From Micrasema longulum (lineage: Eukaryota > Arthropoda > Insecta > Trichoptera > Brachycentridae), in assembly GCA_022494885.1 (NCBI GenBank), contig JAGVSM010003646.1, positions 1 through 64,000 on the forward strand: a stretch of DNA of 64,000 nucleotides, written 5' to 3'. Each line of letters opens with the position of its first letter. Positions within the stretch are counted from its first letter, which is position 1. Shown here in pieces: positions 12,214 to 23,239 of the stretch. Below the pieces are notes generated by a model that did no database searches, was not told where the DNA came from, and saw nothing but the letters and a program-made list of their open reading frames with translations. Made by a program: the position numbers and the translations under genes.

Positions 12214-12984
12214 TAATTGATCCCGAGTACCTACTCAGTGAAGTACGAATGCTGGCTGTTCGGCCCTTTCGCTAACTTCTGAATACGGTGCGAGACATCA
12301 TATTACTAGGAAGAGCTAGTTCAGTTGTCCGAGGCACACACGTGTTTTGGCCACCGGAACCCGAGATTACCCCCTGTTGTGAATAACAATTCCACTGCCT
12401 CTCAATCTGTAAAATCAGTGCTTGTACTGTATGTAAAGTATGAACTGAATCACTAAATATCTTTGAAATATAACCAGACGTGTTATACATATTATTATGT
12501 AAGGCAAAAGAAACTTGAAATCACGGGTGTACTAAATAGCAAAACTGCGAGCTTGTGTCTATGTAAAAATATCGATCTTGATTTGTCAAGCAAACAAGAA
12601 TTTTTACTAGGCCCGTTTGTGTTGCATGCTTAGATACATATTTTATGAATTTAAATATGTATGTATCATCAAGGATTAGTCATCATTCTCTGCATAATAA
12701 AAGTTTTAAAAAATAAGTAAACATTCTGACAAACTAAGTTTGGTATGTGTAACTTAAATGATTCTGATCTTCAGCAGCTGTAAGATATTCCAATCGCAAT
12801 AGCAGACCAAATTTATGCAGCTCTCACCGGGCTGATCTACTGTACAACCAATACTTAAGTTATTGGATCCGTTTATATTGCAGCGTGAGATCTGTCTTTG
12901 GATTAACTAAAAGTTGCCTGAAAAATCCCAAGAGATGACCGTGCAAGGTAATTAGCCCAACTTGAATGAGAAACTTCAGCCCTA

Positions 12985-13320
12985 TGGGAAATTGGATACA
13001 AAAAATGTCTTCTTGCACGCGCAAGAAGACATTTTTTGAAATTAGAGCATTAAATTGTACGGCAAAGTTTCTTGGAAATGTATGAAAAGTATTTGAATAA
13101 AAACACACTACTTTGAACGACGTCACTGGTCCATATGAACCAACCAATGATATGAGAGCTGTAAAGGATATCCGGTTTGCTTACCACAAACGAACCAATC
13201 GGGAGAACTGACAGAGAAGAACCTCTGACGTCACACGCGGATTTATTACAGAAATACAAAACTTTGAAAAATCATAACGCTGATAATACGATATATAAAA
13301 AAATAATTTTTGGCTTTGTT
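12985..13320 (+). repeat. Dispersed repeat, first copy (second at 46.5 kb), with perfect hairpin
   Basis: About 330 bp shares ordered blocks with 46485-46830: ATTGGATA.AAAAAATGT, GAAAATGTAT-like, ACTTTGAACGACG, TCCGGTTT, ACCAATC, GACAGAGAA, ACACGCGGA and AAAATCATA.CGCTGATAATACG. This copy has a perfect 17-bp stem (13000-13016 with 13021-13037) around an ACGC loop; in the other copy the stem is mutated. No coding is seen; it is probably a non-autonomous element whose ends I cannot define. Confidence 0.7.
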
Positions 13321-13559
13321 TAACACATTGATCGCCAATAGGATTTTTGTAAAATGTCCAAAAAATATTTTTACATTTTTAATTTAATATTAAATCGAAA
13401 AACAATAATTTAATTTATTTTAAGGTATTTTTGAGGAGATGAGGGTGTGGTGATCAACTTGTTAATAGTCTATTAACAAATAAAAAATAAACACTTAACT
13501 TTCTCATTGCCCGGCCCTAAAATTATTATTAAAGTAGAAGGAAATAATTGGAACACATT

Positions 13560-13565
13560 TTTATT
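13560..13565 (-). terminator. Polyadenylation signal of PSMB3
   Basis: AATAAA on the minus strand, about 87 bp past the PSMB3 stop codon. It is the nearest canonical signal downstream. Confidence 0.5.
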
Positions 13566-13651
13566 AGAAAATCAATTTTATCAAATACCAGCAAGACTTA
13601 TAAAATATTTTTTTTTTATAATGTAATTTTGCAAATTAGAAGGATATCAAA

Positions 13652-16600
13652 TTAATCCATTCTTGTTTTGAGAGATTTGGTTGTAATCTTGTCCTTTTCA
13701 ATAACATGGACAACTGCTCCCCATCCAGAGATTGCATCACGGTCAACCGCATTCACCAGAGCCTGAGGAACAATGTTTAAAAAAATGTAGGTATGCGCTT
13801 AGATAAACCTGCAATATGAAAATCATGTAAATTGCATCAACAAAATGTGGAAGATCTAATGAAATAATATTATACTGGACTTTATAATAATTACCTAGAC
13901 CTGCAGCTCAATCACAAATGTTTATCGACATCGATTAAAGGCTTTAATTGTTTAACTTCACCGATCACAATGAAAACAGAGAAAAGTGGGATAGTAAATG
14001 TGGCCAAATGTCAAAATCAACACGAGTCGAGTTTTAGTTTGTCCGTGTATAGTTAGTTTTGCACTTTGCAAGGTTTTCTTTCCAAAAAAGTATGGCAACA
14101 TTAAATATAATAAACCTCTATTGATAAAATTAAGTTGATGTTCCATTGGAATCGGTAACACTGTAAACAATCGTGTTTTATCGCAATGATTATTATACCC
14201 AGCAGCGCCCATAGTCCATGTTCCATTGGAATCAGTAAAATAATAAACAATCATGGTGAGAAATTTTTGTTGCATTGATTATTGCCGACAGTATTGTGGT
14301 TGAGCTACTGAAGTATTAAGACTGGTTTTCTATCTTTATGTAATTAACACTTGAGACAATATGCTGGGACCTGTGCATCCATTGCAAGAACCTATGCACA
14401 ATTAGATGGAGATAAGGAAATACCGTTGATTCCTATTTTGAACTCAGTTTTTATAACTAAAAATGGTCACCAAAATGTTTGGGTAAATTATAATGAACTT
14501 AATATATTAATTCAAACACATCAGTGTTTAAACCAAATCATTGAGCCTACTATTTTTTCTTTGAAACAATTGTTGTATTGCAAAACATTAGTTGCGAAAC
14601 GATTGTCGGATTTTTATTTAAACAAAAAAAAAACAAATCAGTAGATTTAAATTAAGATTTCAATGTGGCATTCTACAAAATAAATGCCAACCAACGGATT
14701 AACTATTTTAGCAGAAATATTATTTACCTGTGAAATAGTCTCAAAAAGATCGTCTGGGGAAAGGTTTGGTTCCCAAAGTGCTTCACACATTCCATACAAC
14801 TGTTCTGAACAGGTTCCTGCTACGACAAAGTCTTCTGGTTCATTGGCGCACCCAATCTGGAAAATAACATTAGTAGACATTATAATAATAAATATGTACA
14901 TCTCCCCCCCCCCCCTCCTTATCCTCTCTTCAAGCATTTTTATCCTTATCCCGCCCAATTTACAGTAACTTAATGTTCTTAAAATTAATATTTAAAAAAT
15001 CTTTGATTATTGAGTACTTGAAAATAACATTTTTATATGTATAAATTGTATGTATTTATTTGATATGTAATATATTTTCTTTACTAACTTTGTATACTAT
15101 GTGGAAATCTGTTATTAGTTCTGAGTTTATACACTATATCTGTTTGTTTACTAAAAATATCTGTTTGTTTACTAAAAATATGTATGTAGAACTGTTGATT
15201 TCCCTAATAAAATAAATAAATAAATAAATAACATAGCAATCATTTTTGTCCTAGATTGTAAACATGGTTACACGGTATCGCAATATCACTGTCGATATAG
15301 GTTTGTAAAATAATTATTTTAGGTTTTATATTTTCTAAAAATAGCCTAAAAAGAACTGCTACGGCCTACTAGGAACTGCCATAGCAATACCAAGCGGCAT
15401 AGAAAAGATTTTTAAAAAAATATACTTAATAGACCACAAATGATTTATCTTAGGCATGCTGGTATTTTTACGTAAGAAATGAATGGACATTTAATGTGTT
15501 TTTAAACATGTACTTTACATTTACATTAAACATCTAATTAACAAATCATTTTAAAGTGATTTACTGACTTTGATTCATATAAATACATAGTATTAATTAA
15601 TATGTATATGTTTCTGAGATTGCTTACCAAATCCATATTACACACATAAGGCTCAAACGTAACGGGGTCCAGTCCGGCAATAACTGGTTCTACAAAGTAC
15701 GGACCAAACCTCTTTTCATAGAGGAGATTGGATACCATGGAGCAGAATGTTTTAGGTGTCATACGTCTGTTCTCTTTCAGCTCGTAAAGATTCAACCTGT
15801 GAAATTCACAATACATCATAAATAAAAATACATACTTAGGTTATACTTGAGTAAAATATTAAAACATGGTATGTTAGATAACCTTAGTGGGCTAAATTTT
15901 TGTATGCAAGTCTAGTTTTACTTTAATATCCACATTGTTAGTAATTATATTACTTTTCCACTAATCTGATTTTAAATAATAAAATTCACATCTAATCATT
16001 CTCATGTAAAGAAAAAATGAATTCATATATTTAAGATAAAAACATAAATCCATGAGCAAGCAGTTATTCCATAGAGAAAGCCTTTTATTAAGTCAGTTCA
16101 ATACCGCGGATGAACCATTTGTTAAAATGTTTGGGAGGGATAAAAAAACCTCGCAATTTTGTAAAAACAAAAAGATAAATAATAAATTTAAATGGAGTTT
16201 ATTTTGTGTTATTGATTTTTATTAGAAAATCTATTTTTATTATCGTATGAGTCTATATGGAGTTGATTGTTGCAGTTAAACTGACAGTTATGTATGGCAT
16301 ATTCACAGTATTGCCTTTACACAAATCGAGTATGTCTCATCCGCTGTATTGGAATTAGGGATATACGCAATATTACTTTATTTCTTTAGTAGGGAGGATT
16401 CATTGGCGGTACTGAATGTAATCTAATACAAGCAGTCTATTGGTCAATTTTGAAATTCTACTAATTAATGTGTCTCGTCCCATTCATTCGAAAATGCCAA
16501 AAAATATTTTTTTCTTTTTTTAGCTCATACGCGGTATTGAACATACATAGAAGATATGTTACTTTTGGTATACCGAGCATTTTTTTACAAAAATTATTCA

Positions 16601-17577
16601 TCTTATACGACTGTAACGTTGACTAAGCGTACGAACAATAACTAATATGCATTTTCAGGAACAAATTCAACCCAATATTGGTTCAAATATGTTTAAAAAG
16701 CTGCATTCATTGTAATTAGAAAATAAAAAAACCAGCGGATCTTAGATAATAAGTAAAAATATTCTTTTCCTTGTAGATTTTTTTTATAGGCAAAAATACA
16801 TTGTGTATAAAAGTCGAACAAGATAGATATTCAAACTTAATTTTACTAGTCTAATTTATTGAACGGAAAAGTATACTAAATAAATTTAAGAAAATTACTC
16901 TCGATTTTTTTATTCGGGAATTTTATCATTTATTTGACATATGTAATATTGACAAGTATTAATATATACTGTGGATCCTTCCAATTCGCCACAGGATGAA
17001 AGGGTCAAAGCAAGAATTTTTTAATTGCAATCATTGAGACGATCATATGTAAATTATAATCGTTTCAAGTCGTCGAGTTATTTTTTGGGTTATGTTAATT
17101 AACTGGTGGTCCAACTAAGCAGAATCGACTATACACACTAAAAGTAGATTGGAGTTGCCTTTGAATTTCGAGGAAAAATATTACGAAGACATTTTCATTC
17201 GTTAAATTTTCTTACCTAAATCTTAACCGTTGATAGACAGTTTGTGTATCTGTTGCCAAGCCAGGGAGTCCAATGTATAAGTGAGAACCCATTTCAAATA
17301 CTTTCTGGAAATCTAATGCTACTGTTTGAGCCTGAATACCATATCGTTTATCGCAAGCTATGGCTACGCAATCCTTTCCTTTCATCGCCACAATAGCACC
17401 ACCATTGTATGCCAAAATTGACTGAATAAAACAAAATAATATTATAGTTTTAAAGTAATTTTACAAATTTTGTAGATACTTCAAATTAGCAATCAAAAAC
17501 GAATATATAATATTTATTTGGAGTTTAAGATATTTATTGCAGTATGCATATCGTACACAAACTTAAGAGCTTACCAT
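13652..17577 (-). CDS. PSMB3: Proteasome subunit beta type-3, complete
   Basis: Five coding exons on the minus strand: 17575-17577 (ATG only), 17216-17421, 15628-15796, 14728-14856 and 13652-13762 (TAA at 13652-13654). All junctions are GT-AG, and the sum is 618 nt, or 205 aa, the family's usual length. The product starts [20 protein letters not shown] and continues with [56 protein letters not shown] and [16 protein letters not shown]. Beta3 is a non-catalytic subunit of the 20S core's inner ring: it has no Thr1 propeptide site and serves as a structural part of the ring. The start codon is followed immediately by GTAAGC, so exon 1 holds only the ATG plus 5' UTR. Introns contain only repeats. 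Confidence 0.97.
13958..14300 (-). repeat. Dispersed repeat with motif GTTCCATTGGAATC, in PSMB3 intron
   Basis: The box GTTCCATTGGAATC(G/A) followed by TAAAC AATC occurs twice here (about 14140 and 14220) and again near 44195; a diverged form is near 42740. On the minus strand the flanking text also matches 42730-42915 (TTGTCCGTxxxTAGTTxGTTTT; GCAAGGTTTT). An apparent 105-codon frame here is also partly alike in the 42.8-kb copy, but with no known protein motif. Confidence 0.65.
15060..15235 (+). repeat. 3' end of a non-LTR retrotransposon with (TAAA)n tail
   Basis: Contains TTTCTTTACTAACTTTGTA, TGGAAATCTGTTATTAGTTC and TGAGTTTATAC, ending TTGATTTCCCTAATAAAATAAATAAATAA. The same 3' end lies on the minus strand at 59236-59400. 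A 20-bp unit (CTGTTTGTTTACTAAAAATA) is duplicated in tandem. It sits in the PSMB3 intron between exons 3 and 4. Confidence 0.75.
15800..17210. other. PSMB3 intron between exons 2 and 3
   Basis: AT-rich intron of 1.4 kb. I see no coding remnant, SINE head or inverted-repeat element in it. Confidence 0.5.
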
Positions 17578-17784
17578 TTTTAGTTTTGTAAAAGTGCTTT
17601 TATTATTAAGAAAATTGCCGACAAGAAACACGAGAAATGCCGATCACCATCAAACGGAAAACTGACATATCATTGAATGATACCATAGAAAAAATACTTT
17701 GTCTATGACTTCTACCATAAATATATAGAATTCCAAAATTTATTATAAAAGTACCTAATGATTCATCCACAAAATATTTACATT

Positions 17785-17822
17785 CACTTCGACGATTTCG
17801 CGAAAGCAATGAAACAGGTAAT
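17785..17822 (+). repeat. Hammerhead-like motif, decayed copy
   Basis: Reads CACTTCGACGATTTCGCG AAAGCAATGAAACAGGTA: a TCGACGA box, a small TCGC-GAAA-GC(A)A hairpin, GAAA and CAGGTA. It matches the better copy at 23083-23130 (TCGAAGA, TGTCGC-GAAA-GCGAT, GAAACCGGTC). It lies just upstream of the PSMB3 start. Confidence 0.5.
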
Positions 17823-18194
17823 TTGTTATCAAAACTAGGTAAATGGAAAATGTGTGCTCACCTGTCTCATAAATCATTTTATGTCATTTGTATCACATAG
17901 ATAATCACTAATTTGTACATATGAGACAGTTTTGTGAAGTTACATATAAAAGTAATGGGGCATATGCTTATATAAAAAAAAAAATGAAGTCAACAGTACG
18001 TACCATTTATAACCATAGTGATTCGAAAATAAAATCGGCTAAAACTGTTGGGGTGTGGCATTAACTTTTCCAATAATCCGCTCCCTTAGTAGTAGTATAA
18101 TAGAGTGCGGGAAGTGTTTAAATATACTCATTTCACTTCAGATATCTCAAAAAAAAAAACACAAGTCTGGGAACACATCATCCTCCATGTAGAC

Positions 18195-18760
18195 CAAATT
18201 TTTGTGAAAAATCATCTCAAGGGTGCTGTACAATAAATAAATATATCAGCACGTCTTGCAGCTACAGAGCGAATGGACAGTAAAATGGCGACACCGTTGC
18301 TTTGACGTTACGCCCACGGTCAACGCTCTCTAGGAAACCAGCGCCATTGATTTACATAGTCAATGTTTTAATGACGTCATCCGCCGCCCCGTGACGGCTG
18401 CTCCGTGACGGTACCGCTGTCCTAGGAAACTATAGGTTAAGAAATCTAGCCCTTATTTAAATTTTTTATTTGACAATGAAGTTTGGAGTTTTAGTTATAT
18501 TTAAACAAATGAAATAAACAAATTTATAAAAATAGAAGTTAGGTTGTAACCTAACAAGTAACAAGTCTTGCAGCTACTGAGCTACTTGTAACAAGTCTTG
18601 GAGCTACTGAGCGCATGGACAAAAGGAATTCTAGACCCCATTTACTAAATTAAGATAGTTGATAACATTTACCTATTGAAGCTAGATAACTAATCGTCTT
18701 GCAGCTACAAAGTGCATGGACGAGTGAAATTCTTGCAACTTACAATTATCAATAAATTTA
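18195..18760 (-). repeat. Cluster of degraded repeat pieces
   Basis: Holds an L2/CR1-like 3' tail piece (CATCTCAAGGGTGCT, 18210-18225, compare 30290 and 31220). It also has three loose copies of CTTGCAGCTAC.(A/G)AG.GCATGGAC (about 18260, 18590, 18700), and at 18405-18440 a half of the palindromic element seen intact at 41.3-41.5 kb (CCGCTGTCCTAGGAAAC). No coding. Confidence 0.55.
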
Positions 18761-18764
18761 CAAA

Positions 18765-19825
18765 AATAAACATTGAGCATGATAGTAAATTTGTAAAGTG
18801 CTAAATGCTAAAAAGTAAGCAATTAAAAAACTTAACAGATAAAGCAACGTTTCAACACTATGGATAATAAAACAGATAAAAATATCCGAAGGGTAGCTTT
18901 CGTAGATTTTGGGTAGTCACTGTCGCAGTGTCACACATGTGGCAAACACACGTTGTTTGCTAAATTCCTGGAAGATGGCCCAGCCCATGTGTAGTTGCCA
19001 AGGGGGGAAAGATGCCTATTGTTCCAATGACTTTGACCGCAAGATCCCCATTCCCCCCGTTAACTTTACAGTTTGTACAGTTCAAAATTCCTGGTGACGC
19101 CTTTCATATTATTATTTACTGATTTTAAAGAAACAAACAGTCCACAATGATATAATAACATTTGTTTTTTAAATAGGGTTTAACGACAGACCAGCAAAGT
19201 TTCTAAATAAAAATCATATACTTATATTATTAAATTGTGTTACACCAAAGGATGTGTATTTGTATGAGAGTAAGTGTAGATGTGTGTTTATGTGTATTAG
19301 TGTGGGAGTAAGTGTTCAGGTGTGTGTAAGTGTGAGCATCATTAAATAGTAAGTGGGATCGTATCGCAGCCAGAAATAATAAGTTTCAATTTATTTAAAT
19401 AAATTAAGGGGCATGTAAAATATATCAGTAGATGAAAAAAAACATTATAGTTAGAGCAAGAACGATAGAGGAAAGGGTGTTGTGCATAGTTAGTGCTACA
19501 GACTGGCAGATGGAATAAATACTTATTTCTTGTCACGCGAAAGGGGACATTAAGACATTATCATGGTTTACATTGTGGCAACAGTCTATCGTGAATAATT
19601 TGGGGATATTTTCAGCCCAGTAATTAAAATTTTGTTACAGCCCCACTGCACTGGGGTAAAAATAAACTTACTCTGAAATATTTAAATCCTTGACAATTTT
19701 TAATGAGTTTTTAAATAATTGTCCTAGAAAATAAAAACCAACTGTAGTAGAGATCAAACCTCTGCAATACTATTAGACTTTAACCATTCTTTTTTTATTA
19801 AGTTTACATTACATATTCTGTGTCT
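18765..19825. other. Intergenic stretch with TG-rich low-complexity segment
   Basis: At 19250-19340 there is an imperfect GTGTR-rich tract. Elsewhere there is nothing I can assign. Confidence 0.4.
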
Positions 19826-19829
19826 GGGC

Positions 19830-20515
19830 AGATGAAAAATACAAAAAATTAGAACCAGAACCTTGGACGAGTGTTTTTGACTTGATGGCTACTCTCAGAT
19901 AAAAATCCCCAATGAAATCAAGTGGAGATTAGTGGTTGGCGCGTTTGCATGCCATGCTTGAGGTACTAGGTTCGATTCCTGGCAGGGAAGATTAAAAACA
20001 TGTATTATTTTTTAAATTTGGTTCTACGCAGCGATATCTCAGTTTTTATAGTGTACTATTTTGTGTAACTATAGTCTTTTGTTATTATTTGTGTTTGTTC
20101 GTTGTTTTCTATTTTTGTTTAATCAGTTGTTTGTGAATTTTGTGTATACAATGTTATTATTGAATAATTAAAATTAATAGAGGTGTTGATGGGAACGATG
20201 TGTTAGCCCCTGTTCATACATCCTCCTCTCCCTCATTAATCTTCATAAAGTTTGTAATCCATGGGAATAATTTTGTTAACTTTCCTCTATGTGCAGCTAA
20301 CAGAGTCCCCCAGGTCATGTTTTTTCCAATATACACAAAGATTAATAATACTATGATTGATTTATAACAGCTGTGGGTGGATTGTGAGCTTTTGGATCCC
20401 CTCAACTTCTTACTTTCCATGTAACAAAAATAATCCAGGTACACTGCAATTGGAGTACTGATGCAAAGCTCTATGCACCACTGGGTGTGGATAGGAAAAT
20501 TATGATGATGATTTT
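19830..20515 (+). repeat. SINE family B copy, split
   Basis: The 5' leader (TAGAACCAGAACCTTGGACG, then ACTTGATGGCTACTCTCAG) leads into a tRNA-like head with TTGGCGCGTTTGC and GGTTCGATTCCTGGCAGG (to about 20000). The 3' part (CATGTAACAAAAATAATCCA, CTCTATGCACCACTGGGTGT, GATGATGAT tail) is at 20405-20515. Roughly 400 bp of unrelated DNA lies between them where other copies have only about 130 bp, so an insertion or rearrangement is likely. Confidence 0.75.
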
Positions 20516-20707
20516 ATTACATGGGGTAGCATACAAACTAATATTTACACATCAGTGCTTATAAAATTAATATCTAAATCACTACAGTAAACACGGCTCT
20601 TTTTATATTATGTTAGAATGAGTTGGTTTTGTCAAAACCAATAACTCTAAAAATCCATTTAGAAATTAAAAATAAACAATGCTAAATTAAGCATTGTATC
20701 ATTTTGA

Positions 20708-20865
20708 ATCGGGTTGTGGTCCCATCGCTCGTGTCGCGAACTCACGGATCAGAGGTCCAAAGTTTGAACCCCTCTCTACCCCACTTGACTCTCATTTCCT
20801 AATATTATGTTATTTATTCCTTGAAAATGGCCCCCAAAATTGAAATATTTGGGTAAACCTAGGTA
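20708..20865 (+). repeat. SINE family A copy (A3)
   Basis: Head GGGTTGTGGTCCCATCGC, A-box/B-box-like spacing with GTTTGAACCCC, then CTACCCCACTTGACTC, and the shared tail with CCTTGAAAATGGCCCCCAAA and ATTTGGGTAAA. This is one of the best preserved copies. Confidence 0.85.
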
Positions 20866-20889
20866 AACAAGGCACTCTCTTAATACCCA

Positions 20890-21032
20890 TACACAATTCC
20901 TCTTTCTTCTCTAACTCATATAGTGTCCATGCAGCTCGACTGTGGAATCATCTCCCATCCACCATCAAAGATGTTACTACATTATCTCTGTTTGAATCAC
21001 GTCTGAAGAAACATCTCCTTTCTCTTCATTAA
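20890..21032 (+). pseudogene. Non-LTR retrotransposon, C-terminal ORF2 fragment
   Basis: The frame ending at TAA 21030-21032 reads ...SVHAARLWNHLPSTIKD then VTTLSLFESRLKKHLLSLH. Phrases of the type A.RLWN.LP...K....F...LK.HL are the usual C terminus of CR1/Jockey-like reverse transcriptase ORFs. Only about 45 codons survive, followed by a pyrimidine-rich 3' UTR. It directly follows SINE A3. Confidence 0.75.
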
Positions 21033-21683
21033 TCTCTCCTCCTTTCCTTTTTCCTCTTTCCTCTTTTTTCCCTTTTCCCATTTAGTAATAGTTTTGATTT
21101 AAGGTAATTTATAAACAAATACGTTTATTTCTATTTTTATATATTTTTAACTTTTTAATCTTTTTTTTTCTATTGAATATGTTCTGTAACTTGAATTATA
21201 AAAATAAAACTTTTATTTTATTGGTTGGTTGGAAGAAATTGCCATTTGGCAATAAGCCCGCCAATGTACAAATAACATTATGTACAAAAAGTTAAATAAA
21301 TTATAAGAACACAAATACGAGTATAGTACGGTCTCTGTTATCCAAACCCATAATAAGCCAAACCTCCAGCAACCCGAACCATAAAATCGGGCGAGGGAAT
21401 GTAAGAACTAAAGCTGTCTCCAAAAGCCTTATTCGTAGGCAGCATTAGTTTATTTACCATTGGTGCATCATTTGCGAACACTACATTTGGTAAATGATAA
21501 AAACAATCAAGAAGTTTAAGCATGGGTTAGCGGAAAGGATATGGAGAAATGTTCTGAGATAATGACTGAAGAAAATGAGAGCATTACAGAAAAAGAACTA
21601 ACACCTAACACGGTCAAACATAAATATGGCATTTCAACTATTAAAATTCGTTAAGAGTGGGCAGTCAAAAACAATGTGAAACC

Positions 21684-21827
21684 CTCAGAGTAATAATTCT
21701 CTAAAAAAGCCGTTAAGCTCTATTGCATAAAACAAAAGCATTCCAAATTTTTGGTTTGGTTTTTAGTTTAACAACGAACGTGTACCATACGGGCGACTCA
21801 ATTAGGTTAGTACCCCACATTATTAAG
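21684..21827 (+). mobile_element. 144-bp MITE with perfect 8-bp target duplication
   Basis: Begins CTCAGAGTAATAATTCTC and ends CCACATTATTAAG, flanked on both sides by GTGAAACC (21676-21683 and 21828-21835). The left end and interior match the 948-bp element at 57962-58909 and the partial copy ending at 32747. Eight-bp duplications are typical of the hAT and P superfamilies; no transposase is present. Confidence 0.85.
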
Positions 21828-22321
21828 GTGAAACCCCACCAGATTACGGTTTTTCGTTAATTGTGTGATAAAGCACAAAAGTAGCATACAGAAAGTAAGA
21901 AAAAATCCAGATCTTTAAATATCAAACAACAAGCTGTTTCTCCATATCACTGTCTTGCATACAGACCTCGCTTCTTTTACAATCTTTACATTCATACATC
22001 TTCTCATGCACGCACGCCGATTATTGCGACTTCCGACACGTCTATCATCAAGTATTTCTTGGGTTTAGTTGTGCAATGTCATTTTTTTGGCTTCCTCGTT
22101 TTCTGTATCTATCAACATTCGCATCTTGAATCCTTTAAGCCATTTTTTAAATATCAAATACATAATTAACACACAAAACATACCTACTATGCCTTTTAGC
22201 ATGCGTATATCACTGTTAAATAAAAAAACCTTGTTAATGAACAATATGAAAGTTTTATTATTTAAAGACTCGAGTAATCCAAAAATTTGTGAAACCAAAC
22301 AAGTTAAGTTTTTAATTGTTC

Positions 22322-22510
22322 GGATTATCATCACCATCATTAATTTTTCGCACTTTCTGGTGCATAGGGCACTGCATTGGTACACCAATCAGATATTATA
22401 ACAAAAAGTCATTTCACTTAAGTTATTATTGGTGTTAATTGTTACTACTCAATTATAATTATTCATTGTCTACATTCAGTGGTGCATAGGGCACTGCATT
22501 AGTACTGAAA
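22322..22510 (-). repeat. Two SINE family B 3'-end fragments
   Basis: TGGTGCATAGGGCACTGCAT appears at about 22358-22378 and again at about 22481-22501. It is the reverse complement of the family B 3' end (CAGTGCCCTATGCACCA). Both are short truncated pieces about 120 bp apart. Confidence 0.65.
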
Positions 22511-22544
22511 TTGCAACATATCTGAAAAGTAGGGTGATCTGTCA

Positions 22545-22800
22545 GCCTCATGGTGTAGTGATCAGCGTATTTGCTTACCATGCAGGTCTCAGTTCGATTC
22601 CTGACATGAAATATTTATTTAAAAAGGCGTTTTTAGACTAGAATATTTCATAGTTTTTGGACTGGCACCTGAAGCGTAATACTGATCATCTTACCTTCAT
22701 GTAACAAAAATGATCAAGATACGCCGCGATTGGTTTACCAATGCAGTGCCCTATGCACCATAAGATGCGGAAAGGGAATGATGATGATGATGAAGGTGAT
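22545..22800 (+). repeat. SINE family B copy, well preserved
   Basis: tRNA-like head CCTCATGGTGTAGTGATCAG...GTTCGATTCCTGACA, body GGACTGGCACCTGAAGCGTA, then ATCATCTTACCTTCATGTAA, CAGTGCCCTATGCACCA and a 3' tail GATGATGATGATG. Immediately afterwards (22803-22865) part of its own body is repeated in the opposite orientation (CTTCAGGTGCCAGTCC), giving a local inverted repeat. Confidence 0.85.
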
Positions 22801-23082
22801 CGGACTTACGCTTCAGGTGCCAGTCCAAAAACTATGAAATATTCTAGTCTAAAAATGCCTTTTTGGTGTCCCATCCTTCGTGAGTGTGGTACTTCCAAAA
22901 ATAAAATAAAATACTTAAACTCATTAAAATAAAATTATATCAATTCATTAGTTAACCCAAAGAAAATTTGTTGATAATGATCCTTAAGATAAAAATAACT
23001 TTATTTAATTTACTTACATATAACTTTGAATTATCTATCCTTACCTCTGTTCTGTATAAATACATTTAACTTTTTAATAGAG

Positions 23083-23235
23083 ATACCAGTCTCGAAGATG
23101 TCGCGAAAGCGATGAAACCGGTCACTGGATATTCCAAATTTGTGGATTAAAGTATCACTCGTGTTTTATTTATATAATAAATTACAATGAACTTCCATCA
23201 AGAATTTTCACTTACAAAGTTAAATGTTTTCAATT
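23083..23235 (+). repeat. Hammerhead-like motif with downstream conserved tail
   Basis: Order: ATACCAGT, CTCGAAGA, T, GTCGC-GAAA-GCGAT hairpin, GAAA (23114-23117), CCGGTC (to 23123), then ACTGGAT. CCAGT (23086-23090) pairs with ACTGG (23124-23128), as stem I of a type I hammerhead would. The core differs from CUGANGA by an inserted C. The following 100 bp (AATTACAATGAACTTCCATC) recurs at 45.25 and, less well, 53.15 kb. Confidence 0.6.
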
Positions 23236-23239
23236 AGAC

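Noticed and set aside
22065..22401. Overlapping frames of about 107-110 codons on both strands
   Set aside because: No family pattern on either strand; one end runs into a SINE fragment. Chance frames in AT-rich DNA.
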